Assembly (NCBI RefSeq): GCF_023101765.2
Contig: NC_064213.1
Location: 4,588,001-4,652,000, forward strand
Reading direction: 5' to 3'
Length of the DNA: 64,000 bases
From: Spodoptera frugiperda
Lineage: Eukaryota; Arthropoda; Insecta; Lepidoptera; Noctuidae
Part shown: one piece after another, positions 33,198 to 44,222 of the stretch
How the letters are laid out: every line of letters begins with the position of its first letter
Numbering within the stretch: the first letter of the stretch is position 1
Made by a program: the position numbers and the translations under genes
The notes under the pieces: model-generated
Told to the model about the DNA's origin: nothing
Databases searched by the model: none
Seen by the model: only the letters and a program-made list of their open reading frames with translations

Positions 33198-33343
33198 ATG
33201 CTTGCTTGCATGCTGTTTGCTTGCTGCATGCTTGCATGCTTGCTTGCATGCTGCATGCTTGCTTGCATGCTGCATGCTTGCTTGCATGCTGCATGCTTGC
33301 TTGCATGCTGCATGCTTGCTTGCATGCTGCATGCTTGCTTGCA

Positions 33344-33392
<49 letters not shown>

Positions 33393-33425
33393 ACGCTGCA
33401 TGCTTGTTTGCTTGCTTGTTGCAAG
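33198..33425. repeat. TTGC/ATGC minisatellite, 19-bp core unit
   Basis: The 19-bp unit TGCATGCTTGCTTGCATGC is repeated about five to six times in a row, flanked by looser TTGC runs. GCATGC is self-complementary, so single strands can fold. All frames on both strands stay open (Cys/Leu/Ala or Met/Gln/Ala/Ser/Lys-rich), which explains the predicted 74-134-codon proteins; none is a gene. Confidence 0.95.
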
Positions 33426-33429
33426 CCTA

Positions 33430-33600
33430 AAGACGATTCTAACTGTGAACTTTCTGAGATATGATGGTTCTACTTTTTAATTATTATGGTTATGAAATTT
33501 ATGCCAAAAGACGATTCTGACAGTGAACATTCTGCAATATGATGGTTCTATGTTTCAATTATTATGCGTATCAATTTATGCCTAAAGATGATTCTGACTT
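33430..33600. repeat. 78-bp tandem repeat, about 2.2 copies
   Basis: GACGATTCT at 33432 and 33510 and GATGATTCT at 33588 mark the period. The units share ATATGATGGTTCTA and TTATGCC. Lies in the right arm of the Mutator-like element. Confidence 0.85.
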
Positions 33601-33743
33601 ACAAAATTATGCGTATTTAATGTATTGCAAATGATGGTATACCAAATGATTTTCTGCGAAATGAAGTTTCTGCCATGCGTTGTTATGCAAAATAAAATTA
33701 TGACCAAAAAAATTCTACTAATAAAGGTAGACCCATATTAACC

Positions 33744-34104
33744 GACTCCAAAAATTGAGGTTCACACAAAGCGTTCCTTTTAGTTATACTACCTTAAACA
33801 GCAGGTAAAAATATAGAGCGGATTTATCGCGATTCCACTGGACTCCCCATATCGCTTTGAATAATGTTTTACAAACTATTTTGTAAGAAAAAGGTTTCAA
33901 ACTTTAGGATAGATGGCAGTAGTGATGTTTTTTGCTCCCTTGAGGATGAAGGTGTAGTTTTGTTTGGGCTGAGTTTTTAAATGTTATTTATTTGATGGTT
34001 ACTTGAAATTTTATCGAGTTTTAGGTGAAGACTACTAAACTACTACTTTTGAAGAATAAGGTGACTTTGTAAATAATTTAACTATATATTTCTTATCGTA
34101 ACTT
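33744..34104. other. No gene seen
   Basis: Starts with a stub of the GAAGTCGGTT-type repeat in reverse (CCGACTCCAAAAATTGAGG). Otherwise AT-rich. Confidence 0.4.
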
Positions 34105-34235
34105 ATGGGGGGTTGATGTCAGTACCCGGCGCTTTCAGCGCTCTGATTGATCGGCTCGAATAAACCAACGAATCACAGCGTCGAACGCACTCTCGTTTCA
34201 TTAACTTTAAACGTAAAGCAAACTCGTACTTAGGG
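34105..34235. repeat. Palindromic MITE-like repeat
   Basis: CGGCGCTTTCAGCGCTCTGATTG, then AACGAATCACAGCGTCGAAC and GCACTCTCGTTTC, inverted to each other as in 4567-4645. Ends TTTAAACGTAAAGCAAACTC, shared with 17260-17300. Confidence 0.55.
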
Positions 34236-34751
34236 TATTGTTAATTTCTCATGATCTTTTCGTTCTTCACTCAACCCTTCCTCCATTTTTTCATTCATAT
34301 GTTTCGTTTTCACCTAACAACGCTTATGAACAAATATTTATTTCTTTTATTTACTTTCAGACACACACATGACGAAACCCACACAAAAATGACCCACTTT
34401 ACATGGAATTCACGGATCGAATCACGGTCCAGTGGAAAAGTTGGCCAAATAAGGATTCACCGGACTTCTCCCTTCCCAATTCACAAGCCTATTTTATTAA
34501 AACTTTTCGCTGAATGTAAAAAAAAACGATATTATTAAACAAAAATACAACAAACATTTTAAGCCATCAAAATGAACCGACATTTTATTTCCCCCATTGC
34601 AACAGGCTCATGTAAATTTTCAGGTATACGGCTTCACCTTAAGTTACACAACCAGTATAAACTGACCGACGAGTGTGCGGAAAGATCATACAAAGAGAGA
34701 CCATCATATACTGGTTTTGTATAACTCAATGTGTACAAAACGAGAAACGTG
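34236..34751. other. No gene seen
   Basis: The 95-codon plus frame at 34251-34538 has no motif and ends in low-complexity AAAAAAAACG; considered chance. Confidence 0.35.
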
Positions 34752-34920
34752 TGATGAAATATTTCCCCCGTTTATATGGAAGTAGCATCGCACACATAAC
34801 CGGCACGGAGACGGCACGGCGTTTTTTGCTTTGGAAACAATACAAAAATGCTGTAAGCGTGTTGTCAGCGCGTGGACCACACGCTTACAGCCTTTTTGTA
34901 TTAACGTAAAATATTTCATA
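34752..34920. mobile_element. Palindromic MITE, about 170 bp
   Basis: Outer ends ATGAAATATTT (34756) and AAATATTTCAT (34909) are inverted. The right inner part, 34839-34905, is a strong hairpin: AATACAAAAATGCTGTAAGC against GCTTACAGCCTTTTTGTATT. No target duplication is certain. The predicted frames on both strands here come from the palindrome. Confidence 0.55.
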
Positions 34921-35224
34921 AGACATAAGATTGATATTCAAAGATTCCGTTAAAGTGTGATATGTATTTTACAAACATAATATAAAGCTACATAGTTGTA
35001 TAAGTATGTGTAGATAATGTTTACGCTCCAATGCCTCAGAGAGGGCGACACGTGAGTGCTATTGCAGTACTTATGAAATGACTGACTTTAATATTTAGTT
35101 AACGTTTAAAATTCATTTCAGTGGCGTTGTGAACGCTTAATCCTTTTTAGGGTGTTGTTTTATTTGCTTGGCTTATAATTACTATGGCTGTTTTTATCAA
35201 CCACCCCTGTACCATTTCCTAACA

Positions 35225-35290
35225 AGATCACCTGATGCAATCGATTAAGCAATCGCCGCTGCCCATGGACACCCGTACGTTACTGTTATA
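35225..35290 (-). repeat. Repeat-C fragment, minus orientation
   Basis: AGATCACCTGATGCAATCG, AAGCAATCGCCGCTGCCC, ATGGACACCCGTACGTTAC is the reversed 3' part of Repeat-C. Confidence 0.65.
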
Positions 35291-35863
35291 TTTCATTCAG
35301 TGTCTATCATATCCGTCTGCTAAAATATATCAATAAACGCCACACTCTTAAATTACAACATGTTTTAATAAACACTAAAACCTTTCAAAATCTCCATCAC
35401 AAAGAACAACACACTGAAAAATGAACCTTATTACCTCACAAACAAGACGTTACACTGCCTTGAAACTGAAACTAAGTTCTTTCTAGATAAATAGGTACCA
35501 TCATAGCATGTGCGGTATAGAACATTATCACAATCTTGGTTGAATTTCCCTTGAGCTTAAGATAGGCGGTCGTAAGCGGAAAAAATAAGTATAGCGACGT
35601 AAACTTTGATATTAAGTGTATCGTAGGAACTTCAAAGGCTTTTGCAAATTGAACTTGAGTATGATATAGCGTATGACACGTAGAATAATAGACACGTATA
35701 AGGTAGAAAAGGTGTTTGTTAAATCAACCAAAATATGATAAAAAGTTGTTTTAGCATAAGGTTAGGACTGGATATAGTGAGATTTATTTAGACAACCAGA
35801 ACTGTCTTCCACTAGTTTAGTCAACGGAACCCCAGGTGTCACGATTCTAGCATAACTCATTTT

Positions 35864-35957
35864 GATCTGGAGCTGCGGACTACCTAACGAGTTTACCGGG
35901 ACTCCAGCTCGTAGAGCAGAAGTAGGAACGGGGTGGTTTTTAGTCAGTAAGAGTCTC
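35864..35957 (+). mobile_element. SINE-B, 3'-truncated
   Basis: GATCTGGAGCTGCGGACTAC, GAGTTTACCGGGACTCC, GAAGTAGGAACGGGGTGG, AGTCAGTAAGAGTC, then it stops at CTTAAAAAAGC without the CTCCCTCTCGCC part. Confidence 0.85.
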
Positions 35958-37999
35958 TTAAAAAAGCATAACTGTTTTGCGTTTTCTATATTCATCAACC
36001 TCTTCACACATATTGATTGAGAGTACTTTTAAGTTCGTCTTCTTTTAAACACCGCCCATATAGAACTAGGGCGCCAAATAAAAAAAAATGATACGTACGG
36101 TAAATTAAAAACCGCGTCACAAAATGTATCGATCACCAATACGTGTCGGGGTGACGTCACCAATACTTCTAACCTCTAACCTTCAACTGTCCACCTACAC
36201 CGTGGCTCGATGATAATTTAAAACAATTATATTAGTGCGTAGACTCATTATACATAATTAGATTAATATATTGCTCATGTACAAACCTTTACACTGTATA
36301 TAAGTTATTTTTAATAAGCGGCAAGTCTTACTCGACACGCAAGTATATAACACGCGAGTTTGACAAAAATATATAGCGGTAATCATTTATTTTTTTTGTA
36401 TTTAGTTTCTCTGTTTTTTATTCCAGATAATAGGATAGATGACTAATTTTAATGTTCGTCTTGTATATTATTTTAAAACATTAGATACGTATTTTTTATT
36501 TTCTTACGGAAACAAATACTTTCGAAAGTTTATTGAATTTAAATTTTGCGATGAATTCTAGGTTTAGGATTTCACATACGTAAAAATGACATACTGCTCC
36601 CACTCCTAAACTTTGACTTGTTTTATCTAAGTATGTCATCTTACATGACAAAACATTGTGTCATCATCCCTATTGAGTCAAATTATATTTTTTGGTATTT
36701 CGGTTAACACTATACATTTGTTTCACTAGAAATTTAAATCACTTACTACTTTTGAGAATTGCAATTTCATTTCCACAAAATAATATTACCCAGAACAATC
36801 TAAATATAGAACTAATCGAACCGAATACAAAAATGCATTATTATTTCAACATTTCAAAAAAATACAACACTAAAATGATACACATTTTTGCCTCAAAACT
36901 TTATCGGCACGTGTAACCAATTCCCCAATTCCGCGTATTAGGAAATAGGAAACGTACTATGTCAACCAATATCACTACGGTACCAATCGAGTTACCCATT
37001 CCAAACAATTTAACTAAGCTGTTTTAAGGCTCACCACTCATTGTAACGGCTCAAAAAAACACGCTCCATTTACCAATAAAGATATTTACAAACGCAAAAT
37101 AAATATTCTCGTACAATTGACTTTGACGACTCCGTAAACCATCGCAGCTACCGCCATACATTTTTATTAATTCGACCGTCGTTACGAACAATGGTATTCA
37201 TCAAGAAAATGGCGGAATACAAACCTAAATGAAAATATACGAGAGCTCAAAGGATCAACACGGGAAATATGAGCGTTACGTTTTCAACAGTGTTGATAGT
37301 CATTCGTGTGCGTAATTTTGTATTTTTTTTTTCACGTAATTGGACGCTTAACAAATTGCCCTCTAAATAACTGGAATAGCCGCGGCTACGTTAGGGTTGG
37401 TGTACAATCGAGGACGCGCGAATGTGCGTTTTATTTTATGTTCTAATTTTTAAAAGATCGTAAGTAAACATTAATAGAATAAGTAACAAAACACCCAACC
37501 TAACAACGAAATGAGACGAAACTTTTAATGAGATGTTTACTTGAAGAAATGGAAAGTAAACTTAACTAAACATGTACTCTATTGTAGATTCTTCTACTGT
37601 TGTATAACGAGTGTCAAACGTAGCGCGACCAAGCGAGAAAAATGTCGTACAGCGCTAGCGCTGGTGTGTCCATAGCCTTACAGTCATCATCGAAATTAAA
37701 AGGAGCAAATGTAAAAACACTGTTGTTGCCGGAAATTATTATGTTACATTTTGTTTGGTTGTTACAAGTCAATTCTAAATAATGGATAGAAAGCTTTGTA
37801 ATTTGAATGTTATATAAATATGTGTATAGATTTTTTTAGTACAATATTGTTTTAACGATACGTAATTGGTTAAATGGAAACTGTTTTATCTGCTTTCGAT
37901 GGGGTTAAACGTCACCGTATTAACTGATTTCACACAATAAGTTATAATTTTATTCATTTCAACGTTGTAGGTATTAGAAACAAATTAGAAACAAGGAAG
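35958..37999. other. No gene seen; unique block at 37080-37410
   Basis: No repeat copies noticed. 37080-37215 (CTTTGACGACTCCGTAAACC, GCAGCTACCGCCATACATTT) and 37375-37425 (GGAATAGCCGCGGCTACG, AGGACGCGCGAATGTGCG) are GC-richer and unique here, possibly conserved non-coding sequence. 37615-37675 has CAAGCGAGAAAAATGTCG and CAGCGCTAGCGCTGG, a small palindrome. Confidence 0.35.
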
Positions 38000-38205
38000 G
38001 ACGCGGCCACCACAACACCACAGATGGGGCCCAGTAGGGCTGAAGCCTGATCCGGAGCTGGAGACTACCCGCTTTCACCGGGGCTCCGGCTCGAAAAGCA
38101 GGAGTAGGAACGGGGTAGTTTTTAGTCAATAAGAGTCTGCAACTCCTTCTCGCCTCGCCCAAGGCGGGAAAAGTCATTTAATGATTTTCACACCACAAAA
38201 AAAAA
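38000..38205 (+). mobile_element. SINE-B with most of its head
   Basis: GCGGCCACCACAACACC, ACAGATGGGGCCCAGTAGGG, GATCCGGAGCTGGAGACTAC, CCGGGGCTCCGGCTCG, GGAGTAGGAACGGGGTAG, GCCTCGCCCAAGGCGGG, then A9. The minus-strand 67-codon frame here is a shadow of it. Confidence 0.88.
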
Positions 38206-38550
38206 TGGAGAGAAGCAAAATTTCGTGACTAATTCCACATAGGTACACCTAGCTTAACGACAAACTACAAACGTACTTTCAAAATTATAAATTTAGGAAC
38301 CTATACCATAGAATACTACCTATACTAACTCAACTTAGGTATGTAAAACTAAAACTTCCGAAACACTTTATCATATGTCACCAATTTCCTTACTCGAGCT
38401 ATTAGCCTTGGAGAAACTTTAACTTCTAATAGCAGTTAAATAGCCCCGAAAAGCCTTGTACAAGGTAATAATTTATTACAAGATTCGTAACAAAGCCTAG
38501 ACTGTCGTAACTCTTAGGAAATATTATGAAATACCTAGCATATGCACTAA

Positions 38551-38690
38551 CTAGCTTCTGTCAGCGGTTTTGCCCGCGTTCCCGTGGGATAAAAAGTATC
38601 CTATGTGTTATTCCAGACCATAATCTACTCCTGTTCCAAATTTCATTCCGATCCCGTCAGCCGTTTTGACGGGATTGAGTAACAAACTAA
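38551..38690 (-). mobile_element. Helitron 3' end, minus orientation
   Basis: The minus strand ends GCGGGCAAAACCGCTGACAG then AAGCTAG at 38551 with host T. Inner ATAAAAAGTATCCTATGTG and CCAAATTTCATTCCGATCCC match the copies at 5075 and 56247. The 5' end was not found; the flank turns into a local duplication (GATACCAG...TATGCAGG). Confidence 0.6.
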
Positions 38691-38741
38691 AAGATGGCAT
38701 ATCTAAAAGATACCAGTAAGTATGCAGGCTGGTGAAAAGTA

Positions 38742-38896
38742 TCCAGAGCTGCGGATAATTTTACAGGTTACCGAAGTTCCGGCTTAAAGCAGGAGCAGGA
38801 ACGGGGTGATTTTTAGTCAGTAAGAGTCTGACACTTCCTCTTGGCTCACCCAAGATGGGATAAGACATTAGATGATTTTGTCCCCTCAAAAAAAAT
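38742..38896 (+). mobile_element. SINE-B with a perfect 13-bp target duplication
   Basis: CTGGTGAAAAGTA flanks it at 38729-38741 and 38897-38909. The element begins TCCAGAGCTGCGG (5'-truncated relative to 18281-18535) and ends CCCCTCAAAAAAAAT. So truncated SINE-B copies are themselves the products of retroposition. Confidence 0.9.
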
Positions 38897-38909
38897 CTGG
38901 TGAAAAGTA

Positions 38910-40727
38910 CGTGTTTCATTTATCACCAACTTCGCTCTTCACGTGGGTGTCGATTAAGCCTACACAATTAACAGATACCAGGCAGTAAGGATATGCAGGT
39001 CAGCAAAAAGTGTGTATTATATTTAAAGTTAATATATTTTGCATGCCTGCTTACCTTTTCGTGGAAAAAAGAGTCGTGACGTTACGTTATATTACGTAGT
39101 ATTTATTTCTTCTGAAACTTATTAGTTATTTATTCTAATTAGATTCTGCAGAAGTGTCATTGACAACATACAGAAGGTGAAAGGTCTATTTATTATTTAA
39201 AGGGTTAGCAAATATACCCTTTACTATTTCTTACATAAAAATATATGAAAAAACCTGACCCTCAATGTGCATGAATCTCATAATGTATTCATGACGGTTC
39301 TATGAACAGCTAGATATCTTAATTTAGAAATTGATGTATTTTCCGAATGCCTAACCATAATAATTTCTAAGTAATACAGATTAAGATTGTTGAAAGACAT
39401 TACTTAGAATTTACGAAATGGAAAATTTTAGTAATCATTATCTTCGATCCGAATATCACATCAAAAGACGGCCCTATAGATATGTAGATAAAGTGCTTAT
39501 TCGTGTAAATGGTCACTAAACACATAAAACAAAATAAAACTAAAATTGTTAGGTACGTAGACATTCGAAATTCAATTACCGTGCCCCGTTTAGTATGAAA
39601 CCTCACTCGTACAATACAACAATAAGCAAGTTATTAAACAAGTCAAACGGGAACCGATAGAACAATCAAACTTGAGCAATATGGTCCGAATAACAACACG
39701 ACTCGCTTCCACTACTGGCTTCGAGTAACTTCCAATGCATTGTGGATATTTCATTAGTTAGCATAGCGCTCCCTCGGTTCATTAGCACTAGATTGGACTG
39801 GAACAAAGTAACTGTTTGACTTTTTAACATAACGGGTCCCTAAGGATTCAAATCCTTCAACTAAAATAAATGAAGATGGAATATTTGTTGAGGTCTGGTT
39901 TGAATGGTTTAGCAGAAAAGTTTTTGATAAAAGTTGTATGTAATAGTCCTTTTTACTTCTTGTAAACTGCCAAAGAAATTTTTATACTTCTACTTGACTG
40001 GCCTATTTTTCGGACGAAGAATCAGTTTCAACGAAGCTCCGTTGTTTTCTGGTCACGTACGCTTTTGACAGTGTCTGGGTTGATTTTTTTATTTGTTATA
40101 ATGTTCTTTGTGTTACGTGCGAACATTCTATTTTATTTTCAGACCGAATTTTTTTTCTTTTTTTTTTGCTACGAAAAGACTAATCTCTCTAACATAAGTT
40201 TAGGAAGTATGAGTAACACAAATTAGGGGTTTATTAGCAAAGTGAACCAGTTTAAAACCGAAGGCAATTTATGTTTGCTATAATAAGCGTAACATTAAGA
40301 ATTTTCCCAACTTTCACGATGACTTCTTCTTAAGTTTAAAATCCACATAACAAAAAAAAAATGGTTCTGCCATTCCCAAGTTGGATGCCATAACACATTT
40401 CTTTATTTTAATTTTATTTCCAGGGTAAGTATTCTCTTAATAAAAAAAGACTAGCAGCATGCAAGAAAGTTGCAATCGTTCATAACATAGTACTTACTGT
40501 TCCCGGCAATTCAATATTTGCTCTAGGAAATGAAGTTTCATTTTCAAACACTACTAAGAAACAAAATGTTGATACGGAACTTTATTTACTCATGTTTGTT
40601 TGTCGATTGCTCATTTGAGAATTATTTTAAAAGCTTTAAAAATATGTCTAAAATACTTTATAAAGTGTGACGCAAAAAAAAGAATAAAAATTAAAAACAT
40701 GGTTCCAATTCTTAGTCCTAACTAAGC
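38910..40727. other. No gene seen
   Basis: AT-rich. 39620-39800 (CAAACGGGAACCGATAGAAC, GACTCGCTTCCACTACTGGC, AGCGCTCCCTCGGTTC) is unique and GC-richer. The 68-codon minus frame at 39400-39606 has no motif. Confidence 0.35.
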
Positions 40728-41033
40728 GTGGGAGAGCCATGCTTCCGCACGAATAGACCGGCTTGATTGGAGTGATACCACAGCTTCATAGGAAACCGAC
40801 ATGAAACAACGCTTGTGTTGTTTCGTTGTGTGAGTGAGGTTACCGGAGGCCCTTTATTTACCTCCCTTCCCTATCTTCTCAAAGCCAGATTTCTGAACAA
40901 TACTGAAATCCCTAACCCCCAAAAGGTAAGGCGCTTGTAACGCCTCTGGTGTTTTGGGTGTCCATGGGCGGCGGCGATTCCTTACTATCAGGTGATCCGT
41001 CTGCTCGTTTACCGGCTTATACCATAAAAAAAG
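40728..41033 (+). repeat. Repeat-C, best copy, about 306 bp with poly(A)
   Basis: Order: GTGGGAGAGCCATGCTTCC, CACGAATAGACCGGCTTG, GAAACCGACATGAAACAACG, GTGTGAGTGAGGTTACCGG, CTTGTAACGCCTCTGGTG, CCATGGGCGGCGGCGATTCC, CAGGTGATCCGTCTGCTCG, ACCGGCTTATACCATAAAAAAA. The A tail points to retroposition. It may be a SINE or the 3' end of a non-LTR element. Confidence 0.75.
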
Positions 41034-41532
41034 AACAAAAATGTCTAGCTCCACTAAATTTTATTCTGAGTATAGATGTGATGTACAGTACAGTGTATGT
41101 TTAAATTAGGATAGTAGACACACCACAATATTGTATTCTGGAGAAAATCCTAGCACAAGAAAAAAGTAATAAGGTTCCCTAAATCATCCATCAAACCTAG
41201 GAGCGTGTAGGTGCCTAAATAAGACCTAAGAAACTGTCACAGGCCAAGTCTAATCCTCAAATCTTAAAAAAATGTTTCGGTACGTGTATTTAGATCCTCT
41301 CTGCTGCCTAGGATTTAAGATGACACTTTTCTTACAATGTGTAGATAATTCAAGCAAATAGGAAAAATCATTATAATGAATAAGTACAGACATGAACGAT
41401 GGACATTAATTTTGTAAAGAGATATTATAACTTTGGTTCGACGTCAACGATTAATTATTTTTTGTTGTGTGATTTTCAATTGATGGTGAATTTGCTTTGT
41501 AATTAGTAGTCTATCTATTATAAGGTGGTGGA

Positions 41533-41690
41533 CGCGGAGGTGCGGACTACCTAGCGGGATTACCAGGGCTCCGTCTCGAAAAGCAGGAACGGGGTGGTTT
41601 TTAGTCAGTAAGAGCCTGACACTCCCTCACGGCTCACCTAAGGCGTGAGAAGACATTGGATGATTTTACCACCTCAAAAAAATAAAAAAA
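41533..41690 (+). mobile_element. SINE-B copy
   Basis: CGGAGGTGCGGACTACCTAG, ACCAGGGCTCCGTCTCG, GCAGGAACGGGGTGG, AGTAAGAGCCTGACACTCCC, CTAAGGCGTGAGAAGAC, then CCACCTCAAAAAAAT. An internal 6-base gap removes GAGTAG. Confidence 0.85.
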
Positions 41691-42159
41691 TCTATAATAG
41701 AGAGTGTCGGGGTAAGGGTGTCAAGACATATTTCGTACACCTTGCTTGTAACAAACTTTTCACATCTCCTTGTGTACTTCATTTCTGTGGCCAGTTCTTT
41801 GCGAAGCCTAATAAATATATATTTTTTTAATCGTTATCTATCACATTCATAAGCCAACAATACTACAAACTTTGGGGCAGTTTTTCATTTATTTCACTAG
41901 GCTACGACCTTTAGATAGTCTTTGTCCTTTGATATTAAAATGGTTGTCTATTTAAATATTTTAATGTTTTACAAAAACTAATTTATTTGAAGAACGGCGC
42001 TGCCTGGCAAGCTCATTTGTTTTATATCCATATTCCAATTTATGTTCCAATTTGACAGCAAAATTGTTAACGATAATAATTATTACATTTTACAAACAAA
42101 TGAGTGTTCAGAATTCAATATAATACTAAATTCAAACAATACAACAAAATTAAAAATCA
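41691..42159. other. No gene seen
   Basis: AT-rich DNA; no repeat partner or supported frame. Confidence 0.4.
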
Positions 42160-42312
42160 GAAGCCGGTTGCCGCGTAACGTGTAGCGGGTTAGATTCCCG
42201 CACGAAGCAACTCTTTGTGTAATCCACATATTGTTGTCTCGGGTCTGGGTGTCATGTGTATTATGAACTTGTATGTTTGTAAAATCCTAGTATGGGGCAA
42301 CTTTAATAAAAA
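42160..42312 (+). mobile_element. SINE-A, head truncated
   Basis: Starts inside the tRNA-like head at GGTTGCCGCGTAACG, keeps a worn box B (GGGTTAGATTCCCGC), then TCGGGTCTGGGTGTCATG, CTTGTATGTTTGTAAAATCC and GTATGGGGCAACTTT. Confidence 0.8.
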
Positions 42313-43016
42313 ATAAAAATAAAAGAAAGTTCAACATTTTCGTGCTACAAACTCAGTACTTAAACCAATAAACTCAAGTATCAAAAAGCTAACAAAGAGA
42401 TTTAACACTAAATTAAACTAATCAGAAATAAGCTGGAGGCTTATTCCCAACGTTTTCACTCAAATCGAATCAAATCTAAACTGACACAGTAGCTAATCCA
42501 ATCAGATTCGAATCCATATTCAACCATTTGACAGCAATTTAACCAATCAAAGACTTGATTCGACATTCAAAATTCGAATGTAAACTCGGTTCTCCTTTTA
42601 AACGTAAGTGGCTCCCTCTAGGCAACATTTAAGTCGTACAATTGCGGGTATGAAATCACCATACATAATTCATATTAAATCCTACCTCATATGCGGAGCT
42701 AATTCTTTCAAAATTAGATTTAGAGTAACCCTAAAGATCTCGAGGAAATGTATAGGGGATTAAGCGACACGAAACAGAATTAATTACTGAAAGGTAGAAC
42801 GTATAAGCTAATTACGTATGAGGTAGTAAACAATGCTTCTCATCCAAGATGGCGGACTGATGTTGCTAATTGACTACTCTTTTGTGTTTTAATCCTATTA
42901 TTATATAAAAAGCGTAGTTGTTTTGCTGGTTTCGAATATAAATGGATATTAAGTGTGGATTATTTATACTTGCAAAGTTTAAAAAAAAACATTCTCGATG
43001 TCTTAATATAGTTTTT
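42313..43016. other. No gene seen
   Basis: 42480-42860 is unique with AAATTCGAATG, TTTGACAGC and TAGGCAACATTTAAGTCG. No coding signal. Confidence 0.4.
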
Positions 43017-43135
43017 TATGGTATAAGCCGGTAAACGAACTGATGGATCACGCCTTGGTGAGCAATCGCCGCCACCCATGGGTACCCGAATCTCCAGTGG
43101 CGTTACAAGTGCGTTGCCTTTTGGGGGTTAGAAGT
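43017..43135 (-). repeat. Repeat-C 3' part, minus orientation
   Basis: TTATGGTATAAGCCGGTAAACG, GCAATCGCCGCCACCCATGG, GTGGCGTTACAAGTGCG, CCTTTTGGGGGTTAG: reverse complement of the end of Repeat-C. Confidence 0.75.
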
Positions 43136-44020
43136 GCAATAAATAGCGTAAACATAATATTAATTATTGTCATTATTTTGACCATTAATACTTACTAGTG
43201 GTCGCCTAGTGGTCGAAATTCGACCATATACGATTTAATTTACAATACCACTTAACATACGTTCAAGGATAATTTTTATTTAACTCAAACTCAAACAAAC
43301 TCTTTTATAAAACTCTATTCATATGAGACGTCAGAATATCATCGCAATGTCTATTAATTTTGACGTTTTGTCAAATACGATCAGATACTATGCATGTGTG
43401 TGTAATGTTTTATTTATTGATTTAATGTACTTTATAAGCATTATTTTTGAAAAATATTAGCGTTCTCCACTTCTCCTACACATAAACTATAAATGTACCA
43501 AATTTTATGCTCCTACGTCCGCGCAATTTTCGTAAAAAGCGGTCCAAAGTTTTTGCATCACGTATTAATATATAGATTACATTATAATAGCTAGCGACAT
43601 CCATCACTATATCATGAGGTCTATCACCACAACATCATTTAAGAAGACAAAACTATCTCCAACTATCGAGAGATATAATTTTCCGCTTCAAAATGTTAGC
43701 GAGATGAAAATCGTTTGAGCGCTGTACGCCTGAGCGGATTGAACGCTGACAGCTTTAGTTAAGGATGGTAATAAAGCGCTTTCCACAGTTATTAGTTCTT
43801 AATCGTGATGGTTTCACAGATTGTAGCGTCTGCACGAAGATTTGATTTCGAATACTATTCAGTAGCTTTTTGTTTCTAGTAAATAAAACAGAATATTATG
43901 CTTTTGGTAAATAGAACAACTACAGGAGTTATTAAAATTTTCTTGAGTTATGATATTAGGAACGTACATTATATCTCTTAAGTAGTGTGCTTAAATAGCC
44001 AAATGCATAAATATGAGGTT
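43136..44020. other. No gene seen; LINE-like tail at about 43440-43580
   Basis: CCAAATTTTATGCTCCTACG, TCCGCGCAATTTTCGTAAA, CACGTATTAATATATAGATT resembles a common lepidopteran non-LTR 3' end. The rest is featureless. Confidence 0.35.
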
Positions 44021-44222
44021 TTTTTTCTTTTAAAAAAAACGTTGCCCCACATTAGGATTTTCTCCTGTGTTATGGGTGCGTTTACAAACATACAAGTTCA
44101 CATGCAATGACACCCAGACCCGAAACAACAGTTTGTGGATCACACAAGAGTTGCTCCGTGCAGGAATCAGAACCCGCTACCCGTTGCGCGGCAGCCAGTT
44201 ACCCAGCCACCGCACCAACAAT
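44021..44222 (-). mobile_element. SINE-A, nearly full, minus orientation
   Basis: The plus strand begins with an A/T tail and GTTGCCCCACATTAGG, then GTGCGTTTACAAACATACAAG, CCAGACCCGAAACAACAG, the box-B complement (GGAATCAGAACCCGC, one base inserted) and GCAGCCAGTTACCCAGCC. The overlapping 65-codon minus frame is not a gene. Confidence 0.85.

Larger units (their letters stand above)
31270..33734. mobile_element. Mutator-like non-autonomous DNA element, 9-bp target duplication
   Basis: ATATTAACC occurs at 31261-31269 and at 33735-33743, directly outside an inverted pair of ends. The left end starts GGGTTCCCTCTATCTGGCAG; the right end, inverted, starts GGGTCTACCTTTATTAGTAG. The two align for about 75 bp, including AGAATTTT, GCATAACA and TGGCAGAA blocks. 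A 9-bp duplication with long inverted ends is the Mutator (MULE) signature. The subterminal regions are packed with TTGGCATAA/TGGCAGAAT motifs, in opposite orientation in the two halves. Inside lie a nested Helitron (31458-32914), a GC-rich block (33060-33190), a TTGC/ATGC minisatellite and a 78-bp tandem repeat. No transposase frame. Confidence 0.75.

Noticed and set aside
33198..33425. CRISPR-like array
   Set aside because: Units are contiguous without unique spacers; it is a simple minisatellite in an animal genome.
32902..33480. Overlapping long open frames of 74-134 codons on both strands, rich in Cys/Leu/His or Gln/Ala/Ser/Lys
   Set aside because: They are translations of the TTGC/ATGC minisatellite, which lacks stops in most frames. 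No start context, splice sites or domain.
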